A stretch of DNA of 64,000 nucleotides from Gemmatimonadota bacterium (GCA_028287185.1 JAQBQD010000083.1:30203-94202); one strand, 5' to 3'. Numbered from the stretch's first letter, positions 45,633 to 55,801 are shown. Notes: a model not told the origin generated them from the letters alone. Translations and numbers: made by a program.

Positions 45633-48600
45633 ATGTCGCACGCCCCCTCCGCGCCGGATGCCCCGCGCGACCCCGCCGCCGGAGCCGAAGCCGCGCGCCG
45701 TGCCGAGGCGGCGCTCGTGGCGTTCGACGAGTCGCCCGCCTTCATCTGCGTCACCCGCGGCCCGGACCACGTGTTCGAGGCGGCCAACCCCGCGTACCGC
45801 CGCCTCGTGGGGCGGCCGCTCCTGGGCCGCACCGCGCGCGAGGCGTTCCCCGAGTTCGCGTGGCAGGGCTTCGTGGACGTGCTGGACGAGGTGTACCGCA
45901 GCGGCCGTCCGCACGTGGGAAGCGAGGTGCCCGTCACCCTGCGCGACCCCGACACGGGCGCCGAGGGGCAGATCTTCATCAGCTACGTCTTCCAGCCGGT
46001 GCTGGGGGCCGACGGCGGCGTCTCGGCCGTGATCACGCAGGGCCTGGACGTCACCGAGCAGGTGCGGACCCGCCGGGAGGCCGAGAAGCTGGCGCTGGAG
46101 CACGCCGCCGTCCTGCGCCACATCGCGGACGCGGTGATGGTGACGGACAACGAGGGGCGCCTGACCTATGCCAACGAGGCGGCGGACCGGCTGCACGGCG
46201 GCGCCGCGTGGCGCGGGATGGGGCCGGACGCGTACTTCCTGCAGCACCAGGTGACCACGGCGGACGGCGCGCCGGTGCGGCCCGCCGAGCTGCCGCTGGC
46301 CCGCGTGCTGGCGGGGGCCGGAGCGGTGCCCGCCGCCCTGCTGCGGCTGCGGCTCCCGTCGGGGCAGGTGCGCTGGGTGGAGTCCGACGCCGTGGCCATG
46401 CGTGACGACGCGGGCGCCGTGGTGGGCGGCCTGCTCACCCTGCGTGACGTCACCGAGCGGCGCGAGGCCGCCGCGGCTACCCGGCGCAGCGAGCGGCGCT
46501 ACCGCAGCCTCTTCGAGCACGCCGCCGTGGGCGTGGCGCACGTCTCGGCCGATGGGCGCTGGCTGGAGGTGAACGGCCGGCTCCTGTGCATGCTGGGCTA
46601 CGCGCGAGAGGAGCTGGTGGGGGCGCGGGTGGTGGAGCTTTCCGTGGCCGACGACCCCGGGGCCGAGTGGGGCCGGCTGATGGAGGGCGTCGCCGGCGGC
46701 GCCAGCTTCGAGGTGGAGCGCCACTACCGCCGCAGGGACGGCTCGGTGCTGCACGCGCTGGTCACCGTCTCGCGGGTGGGCGGCGAGGAGGGCGACCCCG
46801 ACCACTTCATCGGCATCGTGCAGGACGTGGGCGAGCAGCGCCGCGCCCAGGAGGCGCTGCGCGAGAGCGAGGAGCGCTTCCGGGTGCTGGTGGAGCATGC
46901 CTCGGTGGGCATCGTGAGCGTGGACGCCGACGGGCGCTTCCGCCACGCCAACCGCGCCTACCGCGAGATGCTGGGCTACTCCGAGGAGGAGCTGCGGGGC
47001 CTCCGCTTCTCGCGCATCTCGCACGAAGGCGAGCGGCAGGCGAACCTGGAGCTGTTCGGCGAGATGCTGGCGGGGAAGCGCGACAGCTATGCGCTGGAGA
47101 AGCGCTACCTGCACCGCGACGGGCACGTGGTGTGGACGCGCCTGTTCGTGGCCGCCGTGCGTGACCCCGACGGCCGCTTCCTCTACACCACCACGCTGGT
47201 GGAGGACGTCACCGAGCAGCGCCTGGCCGACCGGGCGCGGCGCGAGGCCGAGGAGCGGCAGCGCCGCATCCTGGAGACGGTGGACGACGCCATCTGGATC
47301 GTCAGCCCCGAGCGCCGCATCGTCTTCTCCAACCGCGCCGGCGAGGAGATCCTGGGCGCCCCCGTGGCGGAGTGCTCTCCGGAGGCGCTGGACGTGAGCG
47401 CCTGGCGCGTGGTGGGCGCGGACGGCGAGGAGTTCGCGCCCGAGGCCCGCCCCTTCGTGCGGGTGCTGGCCACCCGCCGCGCCGTGATGGGGGTGGAGTG
47501 CCTGGTGGACGCGCCCAACGGCCGGCGCATGGTGCTGTCGCTGAACGCCACCCCCCTGCTGGCCTCGGACGGCACCGTGGAGGGCGTGGTCGCCTCGGTG
47601 CGGGACGTGGAGCAGGCCCGGGGGGCGGCCGAGCGCATCCGCTTCCAGGCCGCGCTGCTGGGCGAGGTGGGCGAGGCCGTGATCGCCACCGACGCCGAGG
47701 GGCGCGTGGTCTACTGGAATGCCGCCGCCGAGCGGCTCTACGGCTGGACCGCGGAGGAGGCCGCCGGGCGCCCCGTCGTGGAGCTGACGCCCAGCGAGGA
47801 CTCGCATGCCGCCGCGCGGGAGATCATGGACGCGCTGCTGCGCGGCGAGAGCTGGTCGGGCGAGCTCGACGTGCGGCGCAAGGACGGCAGCACCTTTCCC
47901 GCGCGGGTCACGGACGCGCCGCTGCACGACGCGTCCGGCGCGCTGGTGGGCATCGTGGGCGTCTCCAGCGACCTGACCGAGCGCCGGGCGCTGGAGCAGC
48001 AGCTGCACCAGTCGCAGAAGATGGAGGCCGTGGGCCGGCTGGCGGGCGGCATCGCGCACGACTTCAACAACCTGCTTTCCGTCATCCTGGGAAACCTCGC
48101 CCTGCTGATGATGGACCTGCCCGAGGGCGATCCGCTGCGCGAGGAGCTGCGCGAGATCGAGCAGGCGGCGCGGCGGGCGGCGCGCCTCACCCAGCAGCTC
48201 CTGGCGTTCAGCCGCCGCCAGATCCTGAAGCCCGAGCCCGTGGACCTGAACGACCGCATCCGCGACATGGAGGGCATGATGCGGCGGGTGATCGGCGAGG
48301 ACGTGGAGTTCGTCACCCGCCTGGACCCGGCGCTGGGCCGCGTGCGGGTGGACCCGTCGCAGCTGGAGCAGGTGCTGATGAACCTGCTGGTGAACGCCCG
48401 CGACGCCATGCCCCACGGCGGCCGCGTCACGGTGGAGACGTGCAACGACGAGGTGGGCGACCCCCCGCCCGCGAACCTGGGCGACGCGCTGGAGCCCGGG
48501 CCGTACGTGCGCCTGCTGGTGCGCGACACGGGCGCGGGCATGGACGCCGACACCCGCGCCCGCGTCTTCGAGCCCTTCTTCACCACCAAGGACGTGGGCA

Positions 48601-49139
48601 AGGGCACGGGGCTGGGCCTGTCCACCGTCTACGGCATCGTGCGGCAGAGCGGCGGGGTGGTGTGCGTGGACTCGGCGCCCGGAAAGGGCGCGGCGTTCCG
48701 CGTCTACCTGCCCCGCATCTCGGCGCCGGCGGCTGTGGACCCGGAGGCCGGCCACGACGAGTTCCCCCGCGGCCGCGGCACGGTGCTGCTGGTGGAGGAT
48801 GAGGCCGCCGTGCGCTCCGTCGCCCGCCGCATCCTGGAGCGCGGCGGATACACCGTGCTGGAGGCGGACGGCGGCGTCGCGGCCCTGCGCGTGGGCGAGA
48901 GCCTGGACGGCCCCATCGACCTGCTGGTGACGGACGTGGTGATGCCGGGCGTGGGCGGCACCGAGCTGGCCGACGCGCTGCGCCGGCTGCATCCCGGCCT
49001 GAAGGTGCTCTTCATGTCCGGCTACACCGAGGACCGCCTGGTGCACCACGGCGCGGACGGCGAGCGCCCCGCCTTCATGCAGAAGCCCTTCCGCCCCGAC
49101 GACCTGCTCCGCCACGTCCGCGCGCTGCTGGAGGAGTGA
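45633..49139 (+). CDS. Multi-PAS hybrid histidine kinase
   Basis: 1168 residues from the ATG at 45633. About six PAS/PAC repeats (about 25-790, each ending near a DVTE-type motif) precede HisKA (GRLAGGIAHDFNNLLSVI, phospho-His about 809), a HATPase with DTGAGM and GTGLGLSTVYGI, and a receiver with Asp 1101 in DLLVTDVVMPG. There is no membrane helix, so it is a soluble cytosolic sensor. No output regulator is adjacent. It resembles stress/oxygen-type PAS kinases; the signal is unknown. Confidence 0.93.
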   Translation: MSHAPSAPDAPRDPAAGAEAARRAEAALVAFDESPAFICVTRGPDHVFEAANPAYRRLVGRPLLGRTAREAFPEFAWQGFVDVLDEVYRSGRPHVGSEVPVTLRDPDTGAEGQIFISYVFQPVLGADGGVSAVITQGLDVTEQVRTRREAEKLALEHAAVLRHIADAVMVTDNEGRLTYANEAADRLHGGAAWRGMGPDAYFLQHQVTTADGAPVRPAELPLARVLAGAGAVPAALLRLRLPSGQVRWVESDAVAMRDDAGAVVGGLLTLRDVTERREAAAATRRSERRYRSLFEHAAVGVAHVSADGRWLEVNGRLLCMLGYAREELVGARVVELSVADDPGAEWGRLMEGVAGGASFEVERHYRRRDGSVLHALVTVSRVGGEEGDPDHFIGIVQDVGEQRRAQEALRESEERFRVLVEHASVGIVSVDADGRFRHANRAYREMLGYSEEELRGLRFSRISHEGERQANLELFGEMLAGKRDSYALEKRYLHRDGHVVWTRLFVAAVRDPDGRFLYTTTLVEDVTEQRLADRARREAEERQRRILETVDDAIWIVSPERRIVFSNRAGEEILGAPVAECSPEALDVSAWRVVGADGEEFAPEARPFVRVLATRRAVMGVECLVDAPNGRRMVLSLNATPLLASDGTVEGVVASVRDVEQARGAAERIRFQAALLGEVGEAVIATDAEGRVVYWNAAAERLYGWTAEEAAGRPVVELTPSEDSHAAAREIMDALLRGESWSGELDVRRKDGSTFPARVTDAPLHDASGALVGIVGVSSDLTERRALEQQLHQSQKMEAVGRLAGGIAHDFNNLLSVILGNLALLMMDLPEGDPLREELREIEQAARRAARLTQQLLAFSRRQILKPEPVDLNDRIRDMEGMMRRVIGEDVEFVTRLDPALGRVRVDPSQLEQVLMNLLVNARDAMPHGGRVTVETCNDEVGDPPPANLGDALEPGPYVRLLVRDTGAGMDADTRARVFEPFFTTKDVGKGTGLGLSTVYGIVRQSGGVVCVDSAPGKGAAFRVYLPRISAPAAVDPEAGHDEFPRGRGTVLLVEDEAAVRSVARRILERGGYTVLEADGGVAALRVGESLDGPIDLLVTDVVMPGVGGTELADALRRLHPGLKVLFMSGYTEDRLVHHGADGERPAFMQKPFRPDDLLRHVRALLEE

Positions 49140-49468
49140 GGTTCGCGGGCGTCCGGCGATCCACGGATCGCTCGGTACATCCGGCGGGGACCCGGATTCG
49201 GCGGAAGCCGGCCTCGACCGCGGCCGGCCGGTGCAGGAGGAGAAGGTCGGCGTGAGCGGCGGCCGGGTGCGCGGGGCCCGCGGGATGAATCCCGGGGCTG
49301 CAACGACATGTCCGCCCACCTTCGTGGGCTCGCTTCGCGCGGCCGTCGGCATCGCGCCGGGCAGCGGGCGCCGCACGCGCGACGCGATGGAACGGACGCG
49401 GAGCGTGGATCGCCCGCGGAGCACCTGCCGTGCTTCCCTTCACCCGCTTGCGAGAGAGGGTGCCCGCG
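49140..49468. other. Convergent intergenic region
   Basis: About 330 bp between the kinase and the CPBP gene. It holds several weak GC-rich inverted repeats (for example gaccgcggccggccggtg) that may end both transcripts. No gene is seen. Confidence 0.4.
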
Positions 49469-50443
49469 CTAACGCGGCCAGGTGAGGGCCTCCCGCCGCC
49501 GCATCATCCCCGCCGCCACCACCGCCAGCACCACCACCAGCATCGCGAAGGCGAACCATCCGTCGATCAGCTTGTCGCTGCCCCAGATGCGCGCGCTGGC
49601 GGCGGGGGCGCCGTCGGTGAGAAAGCCGTACGACTTGAGCCAGAAGATCCAGCCGGCGTGGATGCCCATGGAGGCGTACAGGTCGCCCGTCCACTGGTAC
49701 GCCAGCCCCAGCACCACGCCCGCCAGCGTCAGGCTGAAGAACGCCGGCACCAGCGTGCCGACCTCCGTGAATCCCCGCAGCATGCCGGGCAGCACCGCCA
49801 GCCCCGTGTCCCAGCCGATCTGCCGCGGCGCCGTCGGGCGGCCGAGGAAGTGGACGATGGCGTAGACCGCGCTGGCGACCGCCAGTGCCGCGCCCCACGG
49901 CATCGCCCGCCGCAGCCCCCCGAAGATGGCGCCGCGAAACAGCAGCTCCTCCAGCACCGCCACGATCACCGCCGTCAGCAGTGCCCCTGCCAGCTTTCCC
50001 GCCACCTCGCCCGGCGTCGTGTCGAGGTCGAACGCGCGGCCGCCCACCGCCAGCGCGACCGTGCACACCAGCGCCAGCGACACGAACCCCAGCCCGAACC
50101 CCGCCAGGAAGCGCCGCCAGGCCACGCGCCGCGGGTGGAAGCCCACGTCCTCCCACCGGCGGATGCCCGCGCCGCGCACGAAGAGCGGAAGACCCACGAG
50201 CGCCACCAGAAGCAGGCAGCGGTTCACGTAGCGCGCGAACGGGTGCGCGGCCAGCGGCCTCAGCGCGGCATGCGACGCCGCCACCGCCTGCACCGCGCGC
50301 CACAGCCACGGCGCCAGCAGGGCCCCGCCCGCGAACACCGCCAGCAGAAACAGCACGAGCGCCACCACGGGCCGCAGTGTGCGTCCTGCTTTCTCGTCGA
50401 ACGAGCCCGGCGCGGGCGCGGGAGCTTGTGCCTGGAGCGACAT
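49469..50443 (-). CDS. CPBP-family intramembrane metalloprotease
   Basis: 324 residues with about eight membrane helices. CPBP/Abi motifs are EELLFRGAIFGGL (motif 1 Glu-Glu plus Arg), a middle HFLGRP His and GIHAGWIF. Relatives process prenylated proteins or act in bacteriocin self-immunity; the substrate here is unknown. Confidence 0.88.
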   Translation of the reverse strand: MSLQAQAPAPAPGSFDEKAGRTLRPVVALVLFLLAVFAGGALLAPWLWRAVQAVAASHAALRPLAAHPFARYVNRCLLLVALVGLPLFVRGAGIRRWEDVGFHPRRVAWRRFLAGFGLGFVSLALVCTVALAVGGRAFDLDTTPGEVAGKLAGALLTAVIVAVLEELLFRGAIFGGLRRAMPWGAALAVASAVYAIVHFLGRPTAPRQIGWDTGLAVLPGMLRGFTEVGTLVPAFFSLTLAGVVLGLAYQWTGDLYASMGIHAGWIFWLKSYGFLTDGAPAASARIWGSDKLIDGWFAFAMLVVVLAVVAAGMMRRREALTWPR

Positions 50444-50817
50444 TGGATGCGGGGCAGGGAAGCGCGGGGGGGACGATCGACTCCCGTCGGTGGACGGCAT
50501 TGCGGCGGGAATCTGCCTCCCCGAGCATCCACCGTCAAACGCCCTGCGTCGCGGAGTCTCGGTCGCCCGTAGGGGAGGGCGTTCGCCGGCCGCCCTTCGA
50601 TGTCCATCGACGCGGCTCGATTCCACGCCGCCGTATCCCCCGGCTCCGTCGAACGGGCCTGGGCCAATCACCGGGACGATCCGAGCGCGCCGGCGGCCGG
50701 TTCCCTGCAGCGAGCGGCGGGCCGCCGTCCACCCATCACCGCCCGCCTGGGAAGACGGATGGTCACGGGGATCGAACACCGCGAGGCCCCGTTTGGCGTT
50801 GCCGCAGGATCGAAAGA

Positions 50818-50846
50818 GCCCCAGCGACCGTGAAGGAAGCCGGGGC
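50818..50846 (-). terminator. Probable terminator downstream of the small membrane-protein genes
   Basis: gccccagc ... gccggggc inverted repeat; on the minus strand it is followed by tctttcg, 28 bp after the stop at 50875. Confidence 0.55.
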
Positions 50847-50874
50847 GTCGGTTTCGTTGCGGCGGGCCCCGGCG

Positions 50875-51288
50875 TCAGGCCCGCTGCACGGCCTCCGGCT
50901 GCAGCGTGAGCAGCGAGTGCAGCTCGTTGAGGCGCTCGTCGGCCAGGTGCAGGTTCAGCTCCTGCAGCTTGGATTGCAGCTTCTGGCGGTGGGCCTGGTC
51001 GATGTTGGGATCCCTCAGCGCGTCCTCCAGCGTCTCCCGCGCGGCCGCCGCGATGGACCTCAGCTTCTTCTCGCGAACGTAGCGCGACACCTCGGCCTGG
51101 CACCACAGCCATCCCGCGCCGAGCAGCACCGACACCGTGGGCACCAGCAGCAGCAGGGGCAGCTTCGCGCCGTTCTCCTGCGGAAGCGAGCTCACCCACA
51201 GCGTGAGCAGCGTGCCGCACCCCGCTCCGGCGGCTCCGGCGGTGCCGTGCTGGACGCGGCGGTTGGGCGGGGAAGCAAGGTGTTCCAT
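50875..51288 (-). CDS. Small membrane-anchored hypothetical protein
   Basis: 137 residues from the ATG at 51288. One or two hydrophobic segments (about 17-35 and 44-62) precede a helical cytosolic tail (REKKLRSIAAAARETLEDAL, then QAHRQKLQSKLQELNLHLAD) likely to form a coiled coil. No family is recognised. It is separated by 26 bp from the gene upstream. Confidence 0.55.
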   Translation of the reverse strand: MEHLASPPNRRVQHGTAGAAGAGCGTLLTLWVSSLPQENGAKLPLLLLVPTVSVLLGAGWLWCQAEVSRYVREKKLRSIAAAARETLEDALRDPNIDQAHRQKLQSKLQELNLHLADERLNELHSLLTLQPEAVQRA

Positions 51289-51314
51289 CGTCGTGCCTGG
51301 GTGCCGCGGGAGCG

Positions 51315-51629
51315 TCAGGGGTCCGCTGGAAGCTCGTTGATCACCACGTGCAGCGGATTGGAGGGAGGCGGGTCCGGTGGGGTCGTGCGGGGCGGCGGCT
51401 GTCTGGGCCTGCGCGGCGGAACCAGCGTCTTCGCGATCTCGCGAAGCAGCCGCGCATCGCCCGAGGCGATGTGGAGCACCAGGTCGTCGCCGCGCGCCAG
51501 GCGAAGCAGCGACCTCCGGATCCCCCGCTTGAAACGCCGGTAGGAGACGAAATACGCCGCGAGGACCGCCGCGGCCCAGGCGACGGCTGCCCACGCGAGG
51601 ACGACGACGATCAGATGGGACGAGTTCAT
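51315..51629 (-). CDS. Small membrane-anchored hypothetical protein
   Basis: 104 residues. One membrane helix (about 6-27) is followed by a basic segment (SYRRFKRGIRRSLLRLARGD) and a Pro-rich tail. It forms a two-gene unit with the following small membrane protein. No family is recognised. Confidence 0.5.
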   Translation of the reverse strand: MNSSHLIVVVLAWAAVAWAAAVLAAYFVSYRRFKRGIRRSLLRLARGDDLVLHIASGDARLLREIAKTLVPPRRPRQPPPRTTPPDPPPSNPLHVVINELPADP

Positions 51630-52180
51630 GCGGTCGCCGGGAGAGCAGTTTGCGGCCGCTCAGTTTGGCCTATTGTGCAGTGTACGGGCGTGGTCCCCCG
51701 CACGCAAGTGAACCGTGCCGGACGGCGCGCCGCCGCTGGACCCGCACCGGAGAGCGAACGGAGGCGGACGCGGGATCGACCGGCGCATCGAACCCGATCC
51801 ACGCCGCCGGGTGGGCGTCGGAGCCCTTGCTGTCCTGACGCGTGAGATCCCCCCGTACGCAGCGGTTTCGACCCGGACCAACGGGGGCGATTCCGTCCGG
51901 GGGTTTGCATGGCACACGTCGTGGCACGTGTTCGCGCGCATCAACATCCACCGGCGGTCGGCGCGTCCCGTCCGCGGGTCGAACCGTCCGGCACCGCCTC
52001 GCGCGTTTGTGGGGTGTCGACCGACGGGGCGGATGGATTCGGCGGATGCACGGAAACGAATGCGCCCGGGCCTCCGTACGCGACACCGGGACGCATCTTC
52101 CGATGCAGCGGAGATGTAGAATTCCGTCGATGGGAGTCGACGGACGCCGACCGTGTCTCTCCCAATCACCGAACCGACCG
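51630..52180. other. Intergenic region
   Basis: About 550 bp between divergent small genes. No tRNA, hairpin pair or convincing coding frame is visible; it presumably holds both promoters. Confidence 0.4.
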
Positions 52181-52597
52181 ATGAGCTTCTCTCGAATCCT
52201 GATGACCGCCGGCGCCGCCGTGCTCGCGCTGGCCGGCCTGGCCGCCTCGTTCCTGCCGGACGAGATCCTGCGCTGGAGCGGAACCCCGGCCGGACCCGCG
52301 CCGGTGCTGCTGGTGCAGGTGGCCGGTGCGCTCTATCTCGGCTTCGCGGCGCTCGACTGGATGTCTCGCCACACGCTGATCGGCGGCATCTACGGCCGGC
52401 CGGTGCTGACGGCGAACCTGCTGCACTTCCTCTGCGCCGCGCTGGCCTGCGGGAAGCTCGTCGCCGGCACGCCAGCGGCTCGCTTCCTCTGGCCCGTCGC
52501 GCTCGTCTACGCCGTTTTCGCCGCGGGCTTCGGCGCCTTGATGTTCCGCGACCCACTTCCGGCATCGACTCTCGCACCCGCGCCGGCATCGACCTGA
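52181..52597 (+). CDS. Four-helix membrane protein
   Basis: 138 residues from the ATG at 52181. Four hydrophobic helices (ILMTAGAAVLALAGLAASFL, VLLVQVAGALYLGFAAL, LLHFLCAALACGKLVAG, LWPVALVYAVFAAGFGALM) without charged loops. No family is recognised. It may be a small transporter subunit or a stress-type membrane protein. Confidence 0.6.
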   Translation: MSFSRILMTAGAAVLALAGLAASFLPDEILRWSGTPAGPAPVLLVQVAGALYLGFAALDWMSRHTLIGGIYGRPVLTANLLHFLCAALACGKLVAGTPAARFLWPVALVYAVFAAGFGALMFRDPLPASTLAPAPAST

Positions 52598-52649
52598 CGT
52601 CCGTCCATCCGCGGCAACGGCCGACCGTGGACCGGACGGTGGATGATAC

Positions 52650-52690
52650 ACGAACGCCCCTGCCTCCTCGTGGAAGGCCGGGGCGTTCGT
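52650..52690. terminator. Bidirectional terminator between convergent genes
   Basis: Inverted repeat acgaacgcccc ... ggggcgttcgt between the four-helix protein gene (+) and the peptidase-like gene (-). Confidence 0.75.
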
Positions 52691-52707
52691 CTCGGGGGAC
52701 GGGCCCG

Positions 52708-53544
52708 TCAGGCGGCGCGGTCGTGCTCGCGCTCCGCGGCTCCGCCGAAGCCTACCGGGCCGCCGTCGCGGCGCCGGCCGCGCAGGATCAGGAAGAGGAT
52801 GCCCGCCGACAGCGCGATGCCGCCGAGCGTGGCGAGCGCCGACCGCGCGGGCTGGCCGGCGTCCTGCTTGGCCGCCGCGGCGCCCGCGGCCTGCCTGCCC
52901 CCGCTCGCCTGGGTTCCCGCCGCCGCCGGCCCGACCTGGGCGTCCTCGCCGTGGCCTGCGCCCGCGTGCAGCGAGGCGGACGTGGTGGGCGTCCGGAAGC
53001 CGGCGGGGAAGACGGCGATGTGGAAGTGCGCCGGGTGGATCTCGTGCGTGGCGTCCAGCTCGCCCGCCGTCTCCATCGCCAGCAGCTTCGTCTCCAGCCA
53101 GCCCAGGCACCTGGCCTGCTTCGGCACGCGCAGGTCCACGGCCATGCCGGTGGGATGCACGGAGAGCTTGTGCGCGTTCTTCGGCTGGCGGTCCAGGGGG
53201 CGCGTGGCGCTGGTCACCACCATGGGCGTGCCGCAGGCGGCGTGGTACTGGGGCGCCAGCCGCTCCACGAAGTTGCGCGTCTCGGGGCGCGCGTACGGCC
53301 AGCCCGTGCCCTTCGCGACCTGGTAGTCGGCGCTGCCGGGCAGCGGCACCAGCTTGCCCGCGGCCACGAACTCCTGCACCTGCGCGGGCGTGCGCAGAAA
53401 GGTGAGCTCGTTCTCCTTCGCCACCTCGTTCTGGCGCACCATGGAGGCCGGCGAGCCGCGCAGCGTCACGGGCACGCGCACGGCGCCGGCCGGGGCGGCG
53501 GCGGCGGTCGAGAAGGCGATCAGCAGGGCGGCGGACTTCAGCAT
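52708..53544 (-). CDS. Exported M15/DUF5715-like peptidase with C-terminal membrane helix
   Basis: 278 residues from the ATG at 53544. Signal peptide (about 1-21), then a domain with TSATRPLDRQPKNAHKLSVH, PTGMAVDLRVP and HEIHPAHFHIAVFP, matching the His/Asp ligand pattern of M15/DUF5715 peptidases. An Ala/Gly-rich linker leads to a C-terminal helix (ALATLGGIALSAGILFLIL) and a basic tail, so the enzyme is probably cell-wall facing and membrane-tethered. Confidence 0.75.
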   Translation of the reverse strand: MLKSAALLIAFSTAAAAPAGAVRVPVTLRGSPASMVRQNEVAKENELTFLRTPAQVQEFVAAGKLVPLPGSADYQVAKGTGWPYARPETRNFVERLAPQYHAACGTPMVVTSATRPLDRQPKNAHKLSVHPTGMAVDLRVPKQARCLGWLETKLLAMETAGELDATHEIHPAHFHIAVFPAGFRTPTTSASLHAGAGHGEDAQVGPAAAGTQASGGRQAAGAAAAKQDAGQPARSALATLGGIALSAGILFLILRGRRRDGGPVGFGGAAEREHDRAA

Positions 53545-53718
53545 GGCTTCCTCCGAGGAGGGCGGGGCACCTGGGGCGGGCGACCACACGCCCGATGCCG
53601 TAAATTCAGATGTCGTTGTCAGACACACACTTGCATACAACGGGCCGTGCGGGAAGCCGCTCGGCGGAACGCCCGGCGGGCAAACGGATGTAGGCCTCCG
53701 CGCCCCGGGCCTCCCATG

Positions 53719-53757
53719 AGAACGGGGCGGGGTCCGTGCTCCGGATCCCCGCCCCGC
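53719..53757. terminator. Hairpin terminator
   Basis: gaacggggcgggg ... ccccgccccgcg, 30 bp past the stop of the gene at 53787-54203 on the minus strand. Confidence 0.6.
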
Positions 53758-53786
53758 GTCCCCTCCACACCCTCCGTTTTCGAGCG

Positions 53787-54203
53787 TCAGCCGGCCCTCT
53801 CCAGCACCGGCTCCTCCTCCCATCGCATGAAGCAGTCGTGGCCGAACTCGCGCGCCGCGCGGGTCTGGTCCGCGAAGCCGAAGTAGTCGCGCCACCCCTC
53901 CTGCTCCGCCCGCCACTTGCAGTCCCACTGGAAGCGCACCCGCCGCTCCTCGCCGCCGCCCCGCAGCGTCATCACGCCGCGGTAGAACTCGCAGCCCGAC
54001 GAGGCGTCCAGCTCGATTGATTCGAGCGGCAGGTCCGGGTATTCTTCCAGCGCCTTGGTCAGCGCGCGCTCCACCTTCACCGCGGGCGAGCGATAGTCGA
54101 AGACCACGTGCTCGTTGGCGCGGCCCGTCCGCACGAACGCGGTCACGGACTCGCGGAACGAGTCGGTCGCGCCGGACCGCTCGAGGAAGTGGATGATCTT
54201 CAT
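53787..54203 (-). CDS. Hypothetical protein
   Basis: 138 residues (MKIIHFLERSGATDSFRESV). Alternating strands and charged turns (HVVFDYRSPAVKVERALTKA, MTLRGGGEERRVRFQWDCKW, GHDCFMRWEEEP) suggest a small alpha/beta domain. No family is recognised, and neighbours give no hint of function. Confidence 0.55.
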   Translation of the reverse strand: MKIIHFLERSGATDSFRESVTAFVRTGRANEHVVFDYRSPAVKVERALTKALEEYPDLPLESIELDASSGCEFYRGVMTLRGGGEERRVRFQWDCKWRAEQEGWRDYFGFADQTRAAREFGHDCFMRWEEEPVLERAG

Positions 54204-54368
54204 GTGCCTGGGGGTGTGGGTGGTTCACGAATCTAACGCCGCAACACCCGTCCGCCAATCCCCCCGCCTGTTCCATCCACATGCGATGGAAGGGGTTACG
54301 CGGACAGTTCGGCGGATTGGTGCGCGTCCGCGCGGGGGAACTCGCGTCCCCGCGTCAGGGGTGGGGGC

Positions 54369-55748
54369 GTGACGGTGGAGCGTGCGGCGGGGCCGGGTGC
54401 GCCGGCGAAGGTGGACGGCGGGCCCGACCTGGGCGCGCCGCGGGACGTGGTGTTCATCGCCCGGCAGCTCGAGAAGGCGGGCTTCTCCACCTGGGCCGTG
54501 GGCGGCGCCGTGCGCGACGCGCTGGCCGGCCGCACGCCGGGCGACTGGGACTTGACCACGGCGGCGCGGCCGGGCGACGTGCGCCGCCTCTTCCGCCGCA
54601 CGGTGCCGGTCGGCATCGAGCACGGCACGGTGGGCGTCCTGGGGAAGGACGGGCGGATGTACGAGGTCACCACCTTCCGCCGCGACGTGGAGACGGATGG
54701 CCGGCACGCCCGCGTCCTCTTCTCGGACACGGTGGAGGACGACCTGCAGCGGCGCGACTTCACCATCAACGCCGTCGCCTGGCACCCGCTCACCCACGAG
54801 GTCCGCGATCCCCACGGCGGCGCGGCCGACCTGGCGGCGGGCATCGTCCGCACCGTCGGCGAGCCGGCCGAGCGCTTCCGCGAAGACCGGCTGCGCGTGC
54901 TCCGGGCCCTGCGCTTCGCCGGCCGCTTCGGGCTGTCGGTCGATGCGGGGACGTGGGAGGCAGCCCGCGCCGTCGCGGACGAGCTGCCCGCCCTCTCGGC
55001 CGAGCGCGTGCGCGAAGAGCTGATGAAGGTGTTCCGCGAGGTGGACCGCCCGTCGGACTCGCTGCGGTTGTACGAGGCCAGCGGGGCGCTGCGCTCGCTC
55101 TACCCCGAGCTGCAGGCGTGCGTGGGCGTGCCCGACGGCGACGCGGAGGTGTGGACCCACCTGCTGCGCACGGCGGACGCCGCGCCCAGGCACCGCCCGC
55201 ACCTGCGCCTCTCCGCGCTCCTGCACGACGTGGGCAAGCCCGCCGTGCCGTTCGCGGCCGAAGGGGCGGAGGCGTTTCCCGGCCATGCCGGCGCCGGCGC
55301 CGCCCTCGCGCGCGAGCTGATGCGCCGGCTCAGGTTCTCGAACGCGGAGACGGACCGCGCCGTGCACCTGGTGGCGCAGCACTCGGACCTGCCTTCGGCG
55401 GACGCGCCGGCGCCCGAGGTGCGGCGCTGGCTGCGGCGCGTGGGGCCCGAGCATGTGTGGGACCTGCTGCGCCTGCGCATCGCAGACGCCCGCGCGCGCG
55501 GCGGACCGGAGGAGATGCTACGGAAGGTCGCGGCGCTGCGGGGGCGCGTGCGCCGGGTGCTGAGCGCCGGGCAGGCGCTGGGCATCGGCGACCTGGCCAT
55601 CGGCGGGGCGGAGCTGCGGTCGCTGGGGCTGCCCGCCGGCCCGCTCTACGGCGAGATCCTCCGCGACCTGCTGGAGCGCGTCACCGACGATCCGTCGCTC
55701 AACCGCGCGGACCTGCTGGTCGAGATCGTGCGCGGGCGCATCTCCTGA
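54369..55748 (+). CDS. cca: tRNA CCA-adding enzyme/poly(A) polymerase family with HD domain
   Basis: 459 residues from GTG 54369. Class II nucleotidyltransferase head: WAVGGAVRDALAGRTPGDWD with the metal Asp pair DWDL, then RRDFTINAVAW and the flexible-loop ERFREDRLRVLRALRFAGRF. The C-terminal half has an HD-type motif SALLHDVGKPAVPF. It adds or repairs the tRNA 3' CCA end; the HD domain suggests the phosphatase/phosphodiesterase-carrying subtype. Confidence 0.9.
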   Translation: MTVERAAGPGAPAKVDGGPDLGAPRDVVFIARQLEKAGFSTWAVGGAVRDALAGRTPGDWDLTTAARPGDVRRLFRRTVPVGIEHGTVGVLGKDGRMYEVTTFRRDVETDGRHARVLFSDTVEDDLQRRDFTINAVAWHPLTHEVRDPHGGAADLAAGIVRTVGEPAERFREDRLRVLRALRFAGRFGLSVDAGTWEAARAVADELPALSAERVREELMKVFREVDRPSDSLRLYEASGALRSLYPELQACVGVPDGDAEVWTHLLRTADAAPRHRPHLRLSALLHDVGKPAVPFAAEGAEAFPGHAGAGAALARELMRRLRFSNAETDRAVHLVAQHSDLPSADAPAPEVRRWLRRVGPEHVWDLLRLRIADARARGGPEEMLRKVAALRGRVRRVLSAGQALGIGDLAIGGAELRSLGLPAGPLYGEILRDLLERVTDDPSLNRADLLVEIVRGRIS

Positions 55749-55801
55749 CGCTTCCCACTCCCGGCGGACGCGAACCGGGTCTACCACCACGGAGGATGAA
55801 G

